A DNA stretch of 44,949 nucleotides from Pirellula sp. (GCA_025459245.1 JALOQZ010000002.1:1-44949); one strand, 5' to 3'; counted from the stretch's first letter, positions 18,117 to 28,326 are shown. Notes: generated by a model not told the origin, from the sequence alone. Numbers and translations: made by a program.

Positions 18117-19120
18117 GCGGTTACTGTGTTTCCGTGGGTTTTGACCGAGCCATCTTCGAGCTGCTCGAGGAACGTTCCCATGCGACGGAACTTCTCGTAG
18201 CGATCGGCGGCCAATTGAGCCGCGGGGACTTTCAGAAGGCCGTCGAGAGTCTTGGCCAAATAGCTCTTCAACCGGGAAGCCATCTCGTGGTGATCCCGGT
18301 GGGCCCCACCGAGAGGTTCTTCGATCACATCGTCGACAACGCCTAGCTTGGAAAGATGGGAGGATGTGAATCGGAGTGCATCCGCCGCCTTCGGAGCGAA
18401 TTGATGGCTCTTCCAGAGGATACCCGCGCATCCCTCCGGGCTGATAACAGAATAGTAGGCGTATTGCAGCATCGCGATCTTGTTGCCAACACCGATTCCG
18501 AGCGCACCACCGGAGCCCCCTTCCCCGATCACCACGCAGATGATGGGAACTTCCAACTGGCTCATGAGGAACATGCTCTCCGCGATGACTTGCGCCTGCC
18601 CCCGTTCTTCGGCTCCAACACCGGGATAAGCACCGGGTGTATCGATGAAGCAAATGATCGGCAGACCGTACTTTTCGGCCATCTTCATCTTGGACATCGC
18701 TTTGCGGTAGCCTTCCGGGTGAGCGCAACCGAAGTGGCATGCAGAACGCTCTTTGTAGGTGCGTCCTTTTTGGTGGCCGACCACCATCACCTTGTGACGC
18801 CCGAGTTTGGCGAAACCTGTGAGCATGGCCCGGTCATCGCCGAAGAACTTGTCGCCATGCAATTCGACAAACTCGTCGAACGCGAGGTTCAAGTAATCCT
18901 TGGTGTAAGGGCGGTCTTTGTGCCGTGAGACTTGAACGATTTGCCAAGGGCTTAATTCGCCATAGATCTTTCGGGTTGTCTCCGTCCACTTGCGGCGAAG
19001 AGCGTTGATCTGTTGTTCTTCGTCGGGAGAGTGTGTTGGGGATTGCTCAAGCTGCTTGAGTTGAATCTCAATGTCGAGCATCGGTTGTTCGAATTCAAAG
19101 CCAGGAGGTGTTGTTTCCAT
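18113..19120 (-). CDS. accA: acetyl-CoA carboxylase carboxyltransferase subunit alpha
   Basis: 335 aa; HPEGYRKAMSKMKMAEKYGLPIICFIDTPGAYPGVGAEERGQ, GEGGSGGALGIGVGNKIAMLQYAYYSVISPEGCAGILWK. Confidence 0.97.
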   Translation of the reverse strand: METTPPGFEFEQPMLDIEIQLKQLEQSPTHSPDEEQQINALRRKWTETTRKIYGELSPWQIVQVSRHKDRPYTKDYLNLAFDEFVELHGDKFFGDDRAMLTGFAKLGRHKVMVVGHQKGRTYKERSACHFGCAHPEGYRKAMSKMKMAEKYGLPIICFIDTPGAYPGVGAEERGQAQVIAESMFLMSQLEVPIICVVIGEGGSGGALGIGVGNKIAMLQYAYYSVISPEGCAGILWKSHQFAPKAADALRFTSSHLSKLGVVDDVIEEPLGGAHRDHHEMASRLKSYLAKTLDGLLKVPAAQLAADRYEKFRRMGTFLEQLEDGSVKTHGNTVTA

Positions 19121-19220
19121 GGTGCAACTATTAGTTCGGAAAGGTGTCCATTCAAGAATGGTCGGTTTGGATCGAAGCGTTCGGGTCCGAGCGATGAGGG
19201 ACTTAAGGAATTGATCAAGT

Positions 19221-19286
19221 GCTTATCCGAAAACCATCGGAATCCGCGGCTCACGCCTGAGCGACTAATGGATTTCGGACAGACTC
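19221..19286. repeat. interspersed inverted-repeat element, copy B
   Basis: GCTTATCCGAAAACCATCGGAATCCGCGGCTCACGCCTGAGCGACTAATGGATTTCGGACAGACTC; same layout as copies A and C. Confidence 0.7.
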
Positions 19287-20188
19287 TAAGTCGGATTGTC
19301 GACACGGCCGGCCGACGGCATATCGTCGAAGACAGACACTTCAGGTTTCCTCGGTGGTTTTTTAAAAATAGGGGTAGCGCGAATCGTTTTCAAAACATCC
19401 CACATGGATTGAGGGCGATCTTCGGGCTTCTTTGCCATCATTTTTCGGACGACGTTGTTGAATTCAGGCGTCACGTTGTCGTTGACAACGAGTATGGATG
19501 GAGGCACAGCCGACAGGTGTTTGCTCAGAAGATCGTTTGGGGTGTTTCCTGTAAACGGTGGTTTGCCGACTAGCAATTCGTAGAACATGCAACCGAGCGA
19601 ATAGATATCGCTGCGAGGATCAAGGCCCTGGCCGCGGATCTGCTCGGGGGACATATAGGAGCGAGTCCCTTCCACCTTGCTCTTTCCGCCGAAGAGTTTG
19701 CTAAGTCCGGTTTTCGCTTTCTTCGCGATGGTGAAGTCGATGAGTTTTACCAATCCATCGCGATTGACGAGGATATTGTCGGGCTTGATATCGCAGTGGA
19801 CGTAGCCCTTGCTGTGGAAGTAGTAGAGGGCTTCGCTGATTTGTTCGATGATGGAGGCGAGCATGTACGCGATCGGCTCGGGGCCTTTTCGCATCGCTTG
19901 TTTCAAGTTGATTTCGCTGAAGAGTTCAAGGACGATGAAGGGGGTATCCGCGTCGGTGACGTATTCAACCAGCTTGATGATGTTCTTGTGATGGAGGTTG
20001 CTAGCGATTTCAAATTCGTGTTTGAGGAATGCGATTTCCTCTTTGTTGCCCCGCTGTTCGGGCCGAAGAACTTTGAGGGCGTAGTGATTCCCGTCGTCTT
20101 TGATTCCTTCCCAGACTTGGCAAGTGCTTCCGAGGCGGATCAATCGGGCCAATCGGTATGGCCCCAGAAAGTCTCGAACTTTAACCAT
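19286..20188 (-). CDS. Ser/Thr protein kinase
   Basis: 300 aa; YVHCDIKPDNILV, IDFTIAKK, GTRSYMSPEQIRGQG, SDIYSLGCMFYELL. Confidence 0.92.
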   Translation of the reverse strand: MVKVRDFLGPYRLARLIRLGSTCQVWEGIKDDGNHYALKVLRPEQRGNKEEIAFLKHEFEIASNLHHKNIIKLVEYVTDADTPFIVLELFSEINLKQAMRKGPEPIAYMLASIIEQISEALYYFHSKGYVHCDIKPDNILVNRDGLVKLIDFTIAKKAKTGLSKLFGGKSKVEGTRSYMSPEQIRGQGLDPRSDIYSLGCMFYELLVGKPPFTGNTPNDLLSKHLSAVPPSILVVNDNVTPEFNNVVRKMMAKKPEDRPQSMWDVLKTIRATPIFKKPPRKPEVSVFDDMPSAGRVDNPT

Positions 20189-20190
20189 GA

Positions 20191-20300
20191 AAACCCTGCG
20201 ATTTGCCTGGGGATGGCTCCCCCCTCCCCTGCCCTACCCCGGTCTGGGAAAAGAAAAACCCTGCGATTGGAACACTCCCCGGCCCCCTCCCCTGCCCCGC
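20191..20300. repeat. ~65-bp imperfect tandem duplication carrying two CCCCTCCCCTGCCC clusters
   Basis: AAACCCTGCGATT at 20191 and 20256 (spacing 65), each followed by a CCCCTCCCCTGCCC block (20219-20240, 20283-20300). Confidence 0.65.
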
Positions 20301-20443
20301 AATCGGTAACTGGATGAGTTCCCGGGTGAAGGTCCTACTATAAGCAAAAACCCCCTAGGCGCAAAGGTTTAACCTGTCCGCGAGAAGAACCTTGATGCCG
20401 ATATTCAGCTTGCAAAAAGTCCGAACACGCAATTGTTTGCATC

Positions 20444-23400
20444 TCAGTCGCCCGCCCGCGCCGGGACCGGCGGGGCTTGAATGGTATCGGTGGCTTCCCG
20501 TTGCCAAACTTCGACAAACTGGGCTTGTGGGTAGATGAAGTTCTTTTGCTTCTCCCCTTCCCTTGCCTGCCGGATTTGTTCGTCTGCCTCGGCGCGAAGC
20601 TCATCGGTGAGGCTTTCGCTAGACTCTGTCCGTTTCCCAAGATGCCATAGCGATAGGGCGCGGACGTATCCGTTGCAGCCGCTAGTAAGCGAGTTCTGTT
20701 CAAGAACTTCAATGCAGCGCTCGAATTGACCCGATCGATAAAGCGCCCAAGCGTAGGATTCCTGCCATCGCTTCGAGTCGGGGAATTGTTGGAGACCGAA
20801 CTCCGCAAGCTGGAGCGACAACCTTGGGGCTCGAAGCTCAGGCACGCTTGCGCACAGAACGCCGTTCAATCGATAGGCGTGCTCAAAACATTCACCAACT
20901 AAGAAGTGCTCTTCAATAAGGTAGCGAAACTGATTGCTAAGAAGATCAAGATCAGCCTTTCTTCGCAACTGGCTTGGGGTAAGAACAAAATCTATCTCGG
21001 GATCAGGAACAGAGTCGTGATTCGCCATAAGAACCATAAACGTGCAAAGGAAGTCTTTATTTTTACTTTGCGTCAGGCAGTCGAACCAGATTTTCCAAGC
21101 TTCCTCTTTCCATGACTCAATCTCATTGAGCACCGTGCGAAGTTCTTCTTGAAGCGACTCCACTTGATTCGGTTCGAGATTCGTGTCACTAGACGTGATT
21201 TGCTCAAGTACTATTTTCGCGTAGAAGAAAGGAATATGAGCAAAGCCAATACGATTGGTAAGGCTTCGGTAAATGGAACCAAATTGGTCTGACTGAAGTA
21301 ACTTAGAAGAATCGGGTGATTCCAAGGGATTAAGGGGCTCGAGTCGTGCCAAATTTCGACTGATCCTTTTCAATGCAGGGCCTACTGGCAAGTAGTTGCG
21401 TTCCTCGATGCAGATTTCCATAAGGATCGTGTCAAGTTCCACCAGACGCGTGAGAAAAAAACGGTGGTCTGTTCCGTTTTTCTCCGGCAGTTCTATGTTC
21501 GTATTCTTCGATGCAAACTCGTCGACGAGTTGCAATAAACGATAGTTAGGGATTGTCCCGAGGTTTCGTGCGAAATGGGCCTTAAGTAGCCAGTTCGAGA
21601 CATGGTGTTGTCGGTAATGCAGATTCGTAGGGTAAATCTGCTCAAGTTTCTCATGGATCTTAATTGACTTTTCCAGGCCATCGAGTTTCTCAGAATCAGG
21701 AAGATTCAGGCTTAGGCTTTTGTATCCGATTGCGAGAGAAAACAGATTGTGTTCGTTGTTGGGAAACGAGTCGACCAAGCGTTGGTCGATTTCGAGCGAT
21801 TTTTCCAACAGGCTGTTTGATTTTGCTTGGTCGAAAACACTTTTCCTAGAATCGCCGTATAAAACCGAAAGATTTCTTAAGGCAATCGCGTAGGACCTTA
21901 AAAAGGATTCGTCGTTGATGTTTTCGGTTACCAAAGGTTCGAGAGTAGAAACGGCAAGATTCGCATCACGTTCTTGTTCTTCAATCGATTTCTTTTTGAA
22001 CAAATCTCTCGCAAATTTCGTTGCATAGATTTTCGAAAGTGTTATCTGATCATCCGATCTATCGGGGAATTTCCTTGCGATCCTCTCAGCAACCCTTTCG
22101 ATCTCTGGACACAGCTCCTCGAAAGTCGAATCCAGTTCACGAGTAAAGCTGCTAGCAATGCCCTGGTAGTTCTCTACCCAAAGCCGCTTCTGTTCGTCCG
22201 ACATTGAGTCGGGGCTGGGTAGTTTTTTCATCACTTGCCAGCTCTTTTCAATGCACGATTTCCTCGTTGCTTGATCGCCAATCGTGTTGTAATGAACCGC
22301 CAAAGAGTTGTATGCCGATGCTTGTTCGAGTCTCACATCGATCCAATGAGGATGATCGTCGGAGAGGCTTTCGCATAGTTGGATTGCTTTAAGATTGTTT
22401 GCGATCGATTCGTCTGTCTTCTTGAGAAAGTATTTCGCATCGGCGATTTTGAGAATCGCTCTTATGACTTCAAGCTGCATTTCGGGATCATTCGATTCGG
22501 TCTCTGCGAGCGCCTGGAAGTGCTCCAGCGCTCGATTGAGCACCTGTTCGGTTTGGGGCGTCAATTTTCTATTCGAGTGCATCCAGTTGGATTCGAATTG
22601 TTCATAGAGTTCATCAACGGCGCGGATGGCGACTTGTCCACGTCGGGTTGCCTGTCTTTCTGCTTCGCGCGCGCGAATGGCTTGCGACGTGGTACCGGCC
22701 AACCCCGCGATGACGGCGAGAGCGACAACTGCCGTGGTGGACACCATGACTCGATTTCGCCGCAAGGACTTTCCCAATCGATACCAACGCGTCGGCGGAT
22801 GCGCGAGGACGGGTTCGTCCGAGAGGTAACGTTGGATATCTGCGGCGAACGCGTTTGCCGACTCGTACCGGCGTTCTCGCGATTTCTCCAATGCCTTCAT
22901 GATGATCCAGTCCAACTCACCGCGAAGGGATTGCAGCAAGGCATCGGATCGAATCCTCCTCCGATCGCAAACAGTTGCCGCTTGGTTGGCTTGAAGTGTG
23001 CTGAGTCGCTGGCTAGGGCTGGGGGGATCGACTTCCCGTACGACGCGCTGGAATTCTTCAAAGGAAGATTCGCGGAGCGTTTCCGGAGCGAATGGCAGAT
23101 AACCGGTTAGTAATTCGTAAAGGACGACTCCGAGGGAATAGATATCGCTTCGGGTATCGACATCTCGGGCATTCCACTGGGCTTGCTCAGGGCTCATGTA
23201 CAACGGAGTCCCAATTAGCTGTCCAAACGCCGTATATACTGAATCGGGGGTCAGTGGTTCGATTGTCGCCTTGGCGATACCAAAGTCGATCACTTTGGGA
23301 AGTGGAACGTCATCGTTCATCGCCACCAGAATGTTATTGGGCTTGATGTCTCGATGAATGATTCCTTTTTGATGGGCATGTTGCACTGCATGGCAGACAT

Positions 23401-24001
23401 CGATGAACAGTTTGAGCCGATCCTCAATTACCATCTGAGCATCGTCGCAGAATTGGGTAATCGGTAGCCCCGAAACCAGCTCCATGGCGAAGTAGGGTCT
23501 CCCGTCCTCGAGTAGCCCGCCATCGTAGATCTGGGCGATGTTGGGATGTTCCATGACCGCCAACGCTTGCCGCTCTGCTTCAAAGCGGTGAATGACATCC
23601 TTGCTAACGCACCCCGGCTTCATGACCTTCAATGCTACTTTTCTACGAACGGGAAGAGTTTGCTCGGCGACGTACACCAAACCCATGCCTCCTTCGCCAA
23701 TTTGTTCGCGGATTCTGTAATTGCTCAGGTGGGGCAATGATGGTTCGCCTCGCTGCCGATCGCCCTCCTCCATATTGCGATTACCGATGGAAACAGTAGC
23801 GGTCTCGGCTGGACAGAGATTCTCAATGGCTACGCTAAGGGGATCGTTTCGGGGAGCGTCTAGTGCAGACAGAAGTCTCCGAACCGATTGATATTGTTCG
23901 GAGGATTTGCAAGCACCTTGAAGAAAGAGGTCGCGATCTTCGGGTGACGTAATCTCGAGCGCTTTTTCGAACAGCTCTCGATCGCTTTCAAATGGGGGCA
24001 T
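20444..24001 (-). CDS. Ser/Thr protein kinase with TM segment and long TPR-like C-terminal region (ECF-associated type)
   Basis: NYRIREQIGEGGMGLVYVAEQ, IIHRDIKPNNILV, DFGIAKA, GTPLYMSPEQ; N-terminal FEKALEITSPEDRDLFLQGAC typical of planctomycete ECF-linked kinases. ORF track opens at 24028; Met at 24001 also plausible. Confidence 0.93.
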   Translation of the reverse strand: MPPFESDRELFEKALEITSPEDRDLFLQGACKSSEQYQSVRRLLSALDAPRNDPLSVAIENLCPAETATVSIGNRNMEEGDRQRGEPSLPHLSNYRIREQIGEGGMGLVYVAEQTLPVRRKVALKVMKPGCVSKDVIHRFEAERQALAVMEHPNIAQIYDGGLLEDGRPYFAMELVSGLPITQFCDDAQMVIEDRLKLFIDVCHAVQHAHQKGIIHRDIKPNNILVAMNDDVPLPKVIDFGIAKATIEPLTPDSVYTAFGQLIGTPLYMSPEQAQWNARDVDTRSDIYSLGVVLYELLTGYLPFAPETLRESSFEEFQRVVREVDPPSPSQRLSTLQANQAATVCDRRRIRSDALLQSLRGELDWIIMKALEKSRERRYESANAFAADIQRYLSDEPVLAHPPTRWYRLGKSLRRNRVMVSTTAVVALAVIAGLAGTTSQAIRAREAERQATRRGQVAIRAVDELYEQFESNWMHSNRKLTPQTEQVLNRALEHFQALAETESNDPEMQLEVIRAILKIADAKYFLKKTDESIANNLKAIQLCESLSDDHPHWIDVRLEQASAYNSLAVHYNTIGDQATRKSCIEKSWQVMKKLPSPDSMSDEQKRLWVENYQGIASSFTRELDSTFEELCPEIERVAERIARKFPDRSDDQITLSKIYATKFARDLFKKKSIEEQERDANLAVSTLEPLVTENINDESFLRSYAIALRNLSVLYGDSRKSVFDQAKSNSLLEKSLEIDQRLVDSFPNNEHNLFSLAIGYKSLSLNLPDSEKLDGLEKSIKIHEKLEQIYPTNLHYRQHHVSNWLLKAHFARNLGTIPNYRLLQLVDEFASKNTNIELPEKNGTDHRFFLTRLVELDTILMEICIEERNYLPVGPALKRISRNLARLEPLNPLESPDSSKLLQSDQFGSIYRSLTNRIGFAHIPFFYAKIVLEQITSSDTNLEPNQVESLQEELRTVLNEIESWKEEAWKIWFDCLTQSKNKDFLCTFMVLMANHDSVPDPEIDFVLTPSQLRRKADLDLLSNQFRYLIEEHFLVGECFEHAYRLNGVLCASVPELRAPRLSLQLAEFGLQQFPDSKRWQESYAWALYRSGQFERCIEVLEQNSLTSGCNGYVRALSLWHLGKRTESSESLTDELRAEADEQIRQAREGEKQKNFIYPQAQFVEVWQREATDTIQAPPVPARAGD

Positions 24002-24161
24002 TGTTCTATCCTGGGAAAAACGGCACAACGACTAAATGATTATGCGTAATTCCTGATCCCCATTTTCCGAATTGCCCGGAATTTTCGTTCAGGGAGACCG
24101 TCTCAGTTCACCACTGAGGGCCGTTTAACTTGCGTTGTCTTCTGGCGGCGAGCGGGATTCT

Positions 24162-24740
24162 CTACGAAGGAGACTGAAGATTGGCTGCAGACCAGGCGCG
24201 AGCGTAATCCCAAAGTCGATAGGATGCTTTTCTGGACAGCCCAAGCAGTTCGCCCGCCTCAGAAATGGAAAGGCCCGCGAAGACTCGCAGTTTGATCATC
24301 TCTGCTGCTTGCGGGTCGCTTTGACTAAGCCGATCGATCCCTTCGTCCAAATCTAGAAGCGATTCAATTTCCCAACTGGGGCTAGCAATCCCGTTTGGGT
24401 CCAACTCAATTTTTTGGTGCGTTCCCCCACCTCGTTTGGCCGCGTTTCTTTTGCGAGCGTGATCGATCAAGATGCGTCGCATCGCTTCGGCAGCGGCCGC
24501 GAAGAAGTGTCCTTTGCTGTCCCATTGCGTTGAAGGAGACGACTCGTAGATCCGACAATAGACCTCGTGAACGAGAGCGGTGGAATGCAAAGTATGATTC
24601 CATCGCTCGTGTCGCAGCTTTTCGTCTGCCAATCGTTTAAGTTCGGCGTAAGCCAGAGCAAAAAGCGATTGCGTGTCGCTTTTGCTAGTGGAGGCCAGCG
24701 ACTCTTGATCGTCGTTCTGAGAGGGTCGGCGAGACTCCAC
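24162..24740 (-). CDS. ECF-type RNA polymerase sigma factor
   Basis: 192 aa; LFALAYAELKRLADEKLRHERWNHTLHSTALVHEVYCRI...HFFAAAAEAMRRILIDHARKRNAAKRGG...GLSISEAGELLGLSRKASYRLWDYARAW. Confidence 0.92.
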   Translation of the reverse strand: MESRRPSQNDDQESLASTSKSDTQSLFALAYAELKRLADEKLRHERWNHTLHSTALVHEVYCRIYESSPSTQWDSKGHFFAAAAEAMRRILIDHARKRNAAKRGGGTHQKIELDPNGIASPSWEIESLLDLDEGIDRLSQSDPQAAEMIKLRVFAGLSISEAGELLGLSRKASYRLWDYARAWSAANLQSPS

Positions 24741-24777
24741 GGTGCGTCGTACTCCTAGCGAATTAAGCGAGACAATT

Positions 24778-26694
24778 CTAGCGAGAAGCTAGTTGGGGTT
24801 TGAGGGGATCGGCGGGGAGACCGGGGACTCGCTGGAAAGTGGGAATCAGCTCGCCGGCGTCAAAAGAGAGTAGTCTCTTTTCACCGACGAAATAGTTGTG
24901 GTTGTCCGCCACGACGAGGTTGTAAGTAACTTCGTCCTTAGCGGAAGACAACTCTTTGATCGCCACATTCCCACTCGTCGTTCGGATCGCCATTCCCGGT
25001 TGGAGGTCCTTGGTCTTGGTCCAACCTTTTCCAGTTACCCACCAGGGGTGGCCGAGTGTACTGACGATCGATTCGCCGGATTCAAGCGTCATACTGCGTG
25101 TAGGGGCAGGTGCTCGACGGGTCGTTCGAATCACCGGTTTGAGAGAGAGTTCCCCTGTCAAAATATTCTGCGAAACAACTTGGTCCCCGATTCGAATCGA
25201 TTCGATCGACACCAGACCGGTTTCGGTTTGTATCGCCGTTCCCGCGACAAGGCACTCGCATGCGTTTTCTGGTAGCGTGAACGAAACTTGCACGGGGCGC
25301 GGAGTGTAGACTGGCGAGGAATAATCCTGACCGTATTGGTAGTTGATTTCTTTAGGGCTTAAGACTTCGATTTCTTGCTGTTTCTGCCACCAGCTCCACC
25401 AAGTCTTCGCGTTGTCATCCAGTTTCTGACCGGACGTGGCTCGCAGTACAAACGCGATCTTACTTTGCTTGTCTCGAAGCTCTGCATTGGAGTTCGCAGC
25501 GGCTGCGGTATTCGCATTCGCAGATCTCTGCGCCTCATCCAACGCGATGCTAGCCGCAACCGCATTGGTTGGGGATTGGATCGTGGCGACGTTGCGTCCG
25601 GATCGAAGACCCAGTCGGCGGTTGCTCATCGCCATTCTCGGCGTGATGTTGGGGCCACGACCGGTTGTCAATATCTTGTCGATCTGAATGACTTCATTCG
25701 TGTCTTGTAATTCCTGTCGTCCGATCGTTTGCAACACCAGCGCGCCATTAGGTCGCGTAACGATCTGATTCTGCACTTCGATGTCCGATGCCATCAAGTC
25801 GAGAAGTTCGGGTACATACCATTCGCTTTCGACGTCTTTTAATCCTTTGATCGCGGAGACAGAGACTGGGGAGTTTGGCTCACTGATTGCCAAATTGGCG
25901 AGAGCGGAACATGCCTCTTTTGTCTGGAATCGGCGGATGGCATTGACGAGGTGCACCGCGGTGTCTCCCGAGAATTGCACTGCGCCAGCATGGAGAGCGG
26001 GCACGATTCCTGGGTCCTCTACCTTTTGAAGCCACTCAATTGCCTTGATCGACTCTTTGCCACCGCGATCGAGCTGCGAGGCAACTTCATTCACACGCGG
26101 ATACCATTTCTTAAGGGATGTCAGAGTTTCGGAATTCTGTTCCAGGATGGATTGCCATTCCTCGGCGCTAACCCAGCGATTCCCAATACGGCGAAAGCCG
26201 AGCGCTTTTCGCGCTTCTGCATGGTTGGGCTCGAATGAGAGAACTCCGTACCAATGCGCCTTGGCTTGAGGCATCCAGTTTTGGGAGTTGCAGTAAACAG
26301 CCATCGAGCGATGACCTTCTAGATCAAGAGGCTGATCACCTCGTTGCTTCCTGTATTTTCGAAGACTTGATTTGAGGTCTTCCTCGGTGATCTCTTCTAC
26401 CGCTTTCCAATCTTTATCCAATTGAATGAGACCCGATTGCCACGACAAAGCCGATAAGGTCCGTTTTGATACCTCTTCGCTGTTGCTCTGAAGGGAGGTG
26501 AGCAAGGTCGAACGGTTCAGAGGGACACCTTTCGATTCATCCTGCAAAACATCTTGTAGAGATACATATCGGGATGAGGTACTCGATCCTTGATCGCGCT
26601 CGCCGCCAAAGAGAACGGGAACCATACCGCTATGGATAACCATACCGAGAGCCAATAAACGGCTCATGTGACGACCACTCGAATGCGTTCGCAT
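24778..26694 (-). CDS. secreted HEAT/TPR-like repeat protein with C-terminal HINT (intein/hedgehog-like) domain
   Basis: C-terminal CLVAGTAIQTETGLVSIESIRIGDQVVSQN...STLGHPWWVTGKGWTKTKDLQPGM...YNLVVADNHNYFVG matches HINT blocks. ORF opens at 26952; Met at 26694 followed by a signal peptide-like stretch is the likely start. Confidence 0.85.
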   Translation of the reverse strand: MRTHSSGRHMSRLLALGMVIHSGMVPVLFGGERDQGSSTSSRYVSLQDVLQDESKGVPLNRSTLLTSLQSNSEEVSKRTLSALSWQSGLIQLDKDWKAVEEITEEDLKSSLRKYRKQRGDQPLDLEGHRSMAVYCNSQNWMPQAKAHWYGVLSFEPNHAEARKALGFRRIGNRWVSAEEWQSILEQNSETLTSLKKWYPRVNEVASQLDRGGKESIKAIEWLQKVEDPGIVPALHAGAVQFSGDTAVHLVNAIRRFQTKEACSALANLAISEPNSPVSVSAIKGLKDVESEWYVPELLDLMASDIEVQNQIVTRPNGALVLQTIGRQELQDTNEVIQIDKILTTGRGPNITPRMAMSNRRLGLRSGRNVATIQSPTNAVAASIALDEAQRSANANTAAAANSNAELRDKQSKIAFVLRATSGQKLDDNAKTWWSWWQKQQEIEVLSPKEINYQYGQDYSSPVYTPRPVQVSFTLPENACECLVAGTAIQTETGLVSIESIRIGDQVVSQNILTGELSLKPVIRTTRRAPAPTRSMTLESGESIVSTLGHPWWVTGKGWTKTKDLQPGMAIRTTSGNVAIKELSSAKDEVTYNLVVADNHNYFVGEKRLLSFDAGELIPTFQRVPGLPADPLKPQLASR

Positions 26695-26898
26695 CGCCAA
26701 CTCCTTCGTGCCTTCGGGCAACAGAATACAAGAAGAGTTCAAGCAGTAAACAGCAGCAAGATTCGGCGTGAACTGCTTGAATAGTGAAGCACTGACTCTC
26801 TCGAGTGTATAGAATCGGGAATTGTCGCGCCAACAGCTGGCGGAATAAAATCTGTTTTTTCTGCGGTCGACCATTTTACTGGGAGCTCGACGCACGCC

Positions 26899-28326
26899 AT
26901 GAGCAAGCCAATTTTTTCGTTTGCAGGCTTTTTCGCATTTCCCTATTTCCATTCGTCTGGCTCGTTACAGTGGTACGGCCTGTCACGGCGGCATGGTGCT
27001 ATCTGCCTAGTGGGTTTCTCGATTCTATCGCCCGGAGTCGAAAACTTTGCCTGTGCACAAGATATGCCCGACCGTGCCCAAGTGGCACCTGAAAATGTTC
27101 CCGACGATGACGCCGCCGGTCTCGGCGCCGAATCGTCACCGATCAGTGCATTGGTGCAAACGACGGCGGATGTTCGAGAGCATTTACTGAAACAGGGACT
27201 GATGCAAACGCGGCTTCTACAGCTTCAGACTTCCCTGCAGCAAACAGAAGAAAGTTGGATACGCATCAAACGGGAGCAAAGCCGTCAAATGGCAATGCAA
27301 TTCGCTGCGTTGGAAGCATCCGCATTCTTGGGAAATCTCGCGACGGGCATGAATGACGAAATCAGGGCGTCGAGGAATGATCGAAACAATCGAAATTTCA
27401 ATGCCACAGAAGCACGACAGCAATTGAGAGAAATCACGCTGGCCAAAGCCCAAGCGGACTTGAACGCACTGAGCCGAAGCGAGGAAATACGGCAGCTTGA
27501 CTCGGTCTCTCTCGCAGTTGTCCAACGCCGGATGAAAACCATTCAAGAATTGATCGACCTTCATCAAAAGTGGCTTCAATGGCAGGTCGATTATGCTGGC
27601 TTTCTTTCCCGATATTGGCCTCACACAGACCCCGAACGTCGGTTTTCGGAAGAGGAAATCAGGGAACGCCTCCAAGTATTATTGCAGGCCTCTGAGACGG
27701 ACTACGCCGCAATGATAGCTTGCTCGCTTCTTCACGAACGCCTTGGCGATCTCGACGAAGCCTGGACTTGGTTGGAACGAGCGGCGCAAGGACCTGTGTT
27801 TTTTGAGTCGACCGTGCTTCACATACGACTCTTTTTGCTTTCCTCCATGAAAAAACACCGAGAAGCAAAGACCTTGATGGCGAGGATCGCCAAACTGGAA
27901 TCCCTTTCGCCATGCGATCGTTGGATCAAAGCGAGGTGGTTGGCGGGCGAAAATAATTGGGGCAGCGCGGAAACGGAGTGGAAGAAGCTTACCGCGGAGA
28001 AAGACTTTCGAATCCCCGCCCATCGCACGCTTGCCTTATTGCATTTGAGGAAAGGGGACGCAAATTCGTCGGCCCGAGAGAAAGCTTTCAAGGAGGCGAC
28101 CACCGCGCTGGATCTCACGCCGGAACCCGATTGGTTCTCGTATTTTGTGATGGCGAACGCGTGCGCGGCCATGCATCGAACCGACGATGCAATCGCCTAC
28201 TTGAAGAAAGCGGATGAACTGGTCAACGGTGAAAACAAAACGCTTTGTCAGAATCTATCCGAGGCTATCGACCAGCAAAAGTTTCTTGTATGGGACATGA
28301 CGCGACGCTGCATCCCAGCTCCCTGA
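26899..28326 (+). CDS. hypothetical TPR-like protein with N-terminal signal/anchor
   Basis: 475 aa; helical repeats (AACSLLHERLGDLDEAWTWLERAAQG..., AYLKKADELVNGENKT). Confidence 0.7.
   Translation: MSKPIFSFAGFFAFPYFHSSGSLQWYGLSRRHGAICLVGFSILSPGVENFACAQDMPDRAQVAPENVPDDDAAGLGAESSPISALVQTTADVREHLLKQGLMQTRLLQLQTSLQQTEESWIRIKREQSRQMAMQFAALEASAFLGNLATGMNDEIRASRNDRNNRNFNATEARQQLREITLAKAQADLNALSRSEEIRQLDSVSLAVVQRRMKTIQELIDLHQKWLQWQVDYAGFLSRYWPHTDPERRFSEEEIRERLQVLLQASETDYAAMIACSLLHERLGDLDEAWTWLERAAQGPVFFESTVLHIRLFLLSSMKKHREAKTLMARIAKLESLSPCDRWIKARWLAGENNWGSAETEWKKLTAEKDFRIPAHRTLALLHLRKGDANSSAREKAFKEATTALDLTPEPDWFSYFVMANACAAMHRTDDAIAYLKKADELVNGENKTLCQNLSEAIDQQKFLVWDMTRRCIPAP

Noticed and set aside
24781-25260. 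Splicing-competent intein
   Set aside because: No terminal His-Asn followed by Cys/Ser/Thr and no C-extein homologous to a host protein; HINT/hedgehog-like cleavage is more plausible.
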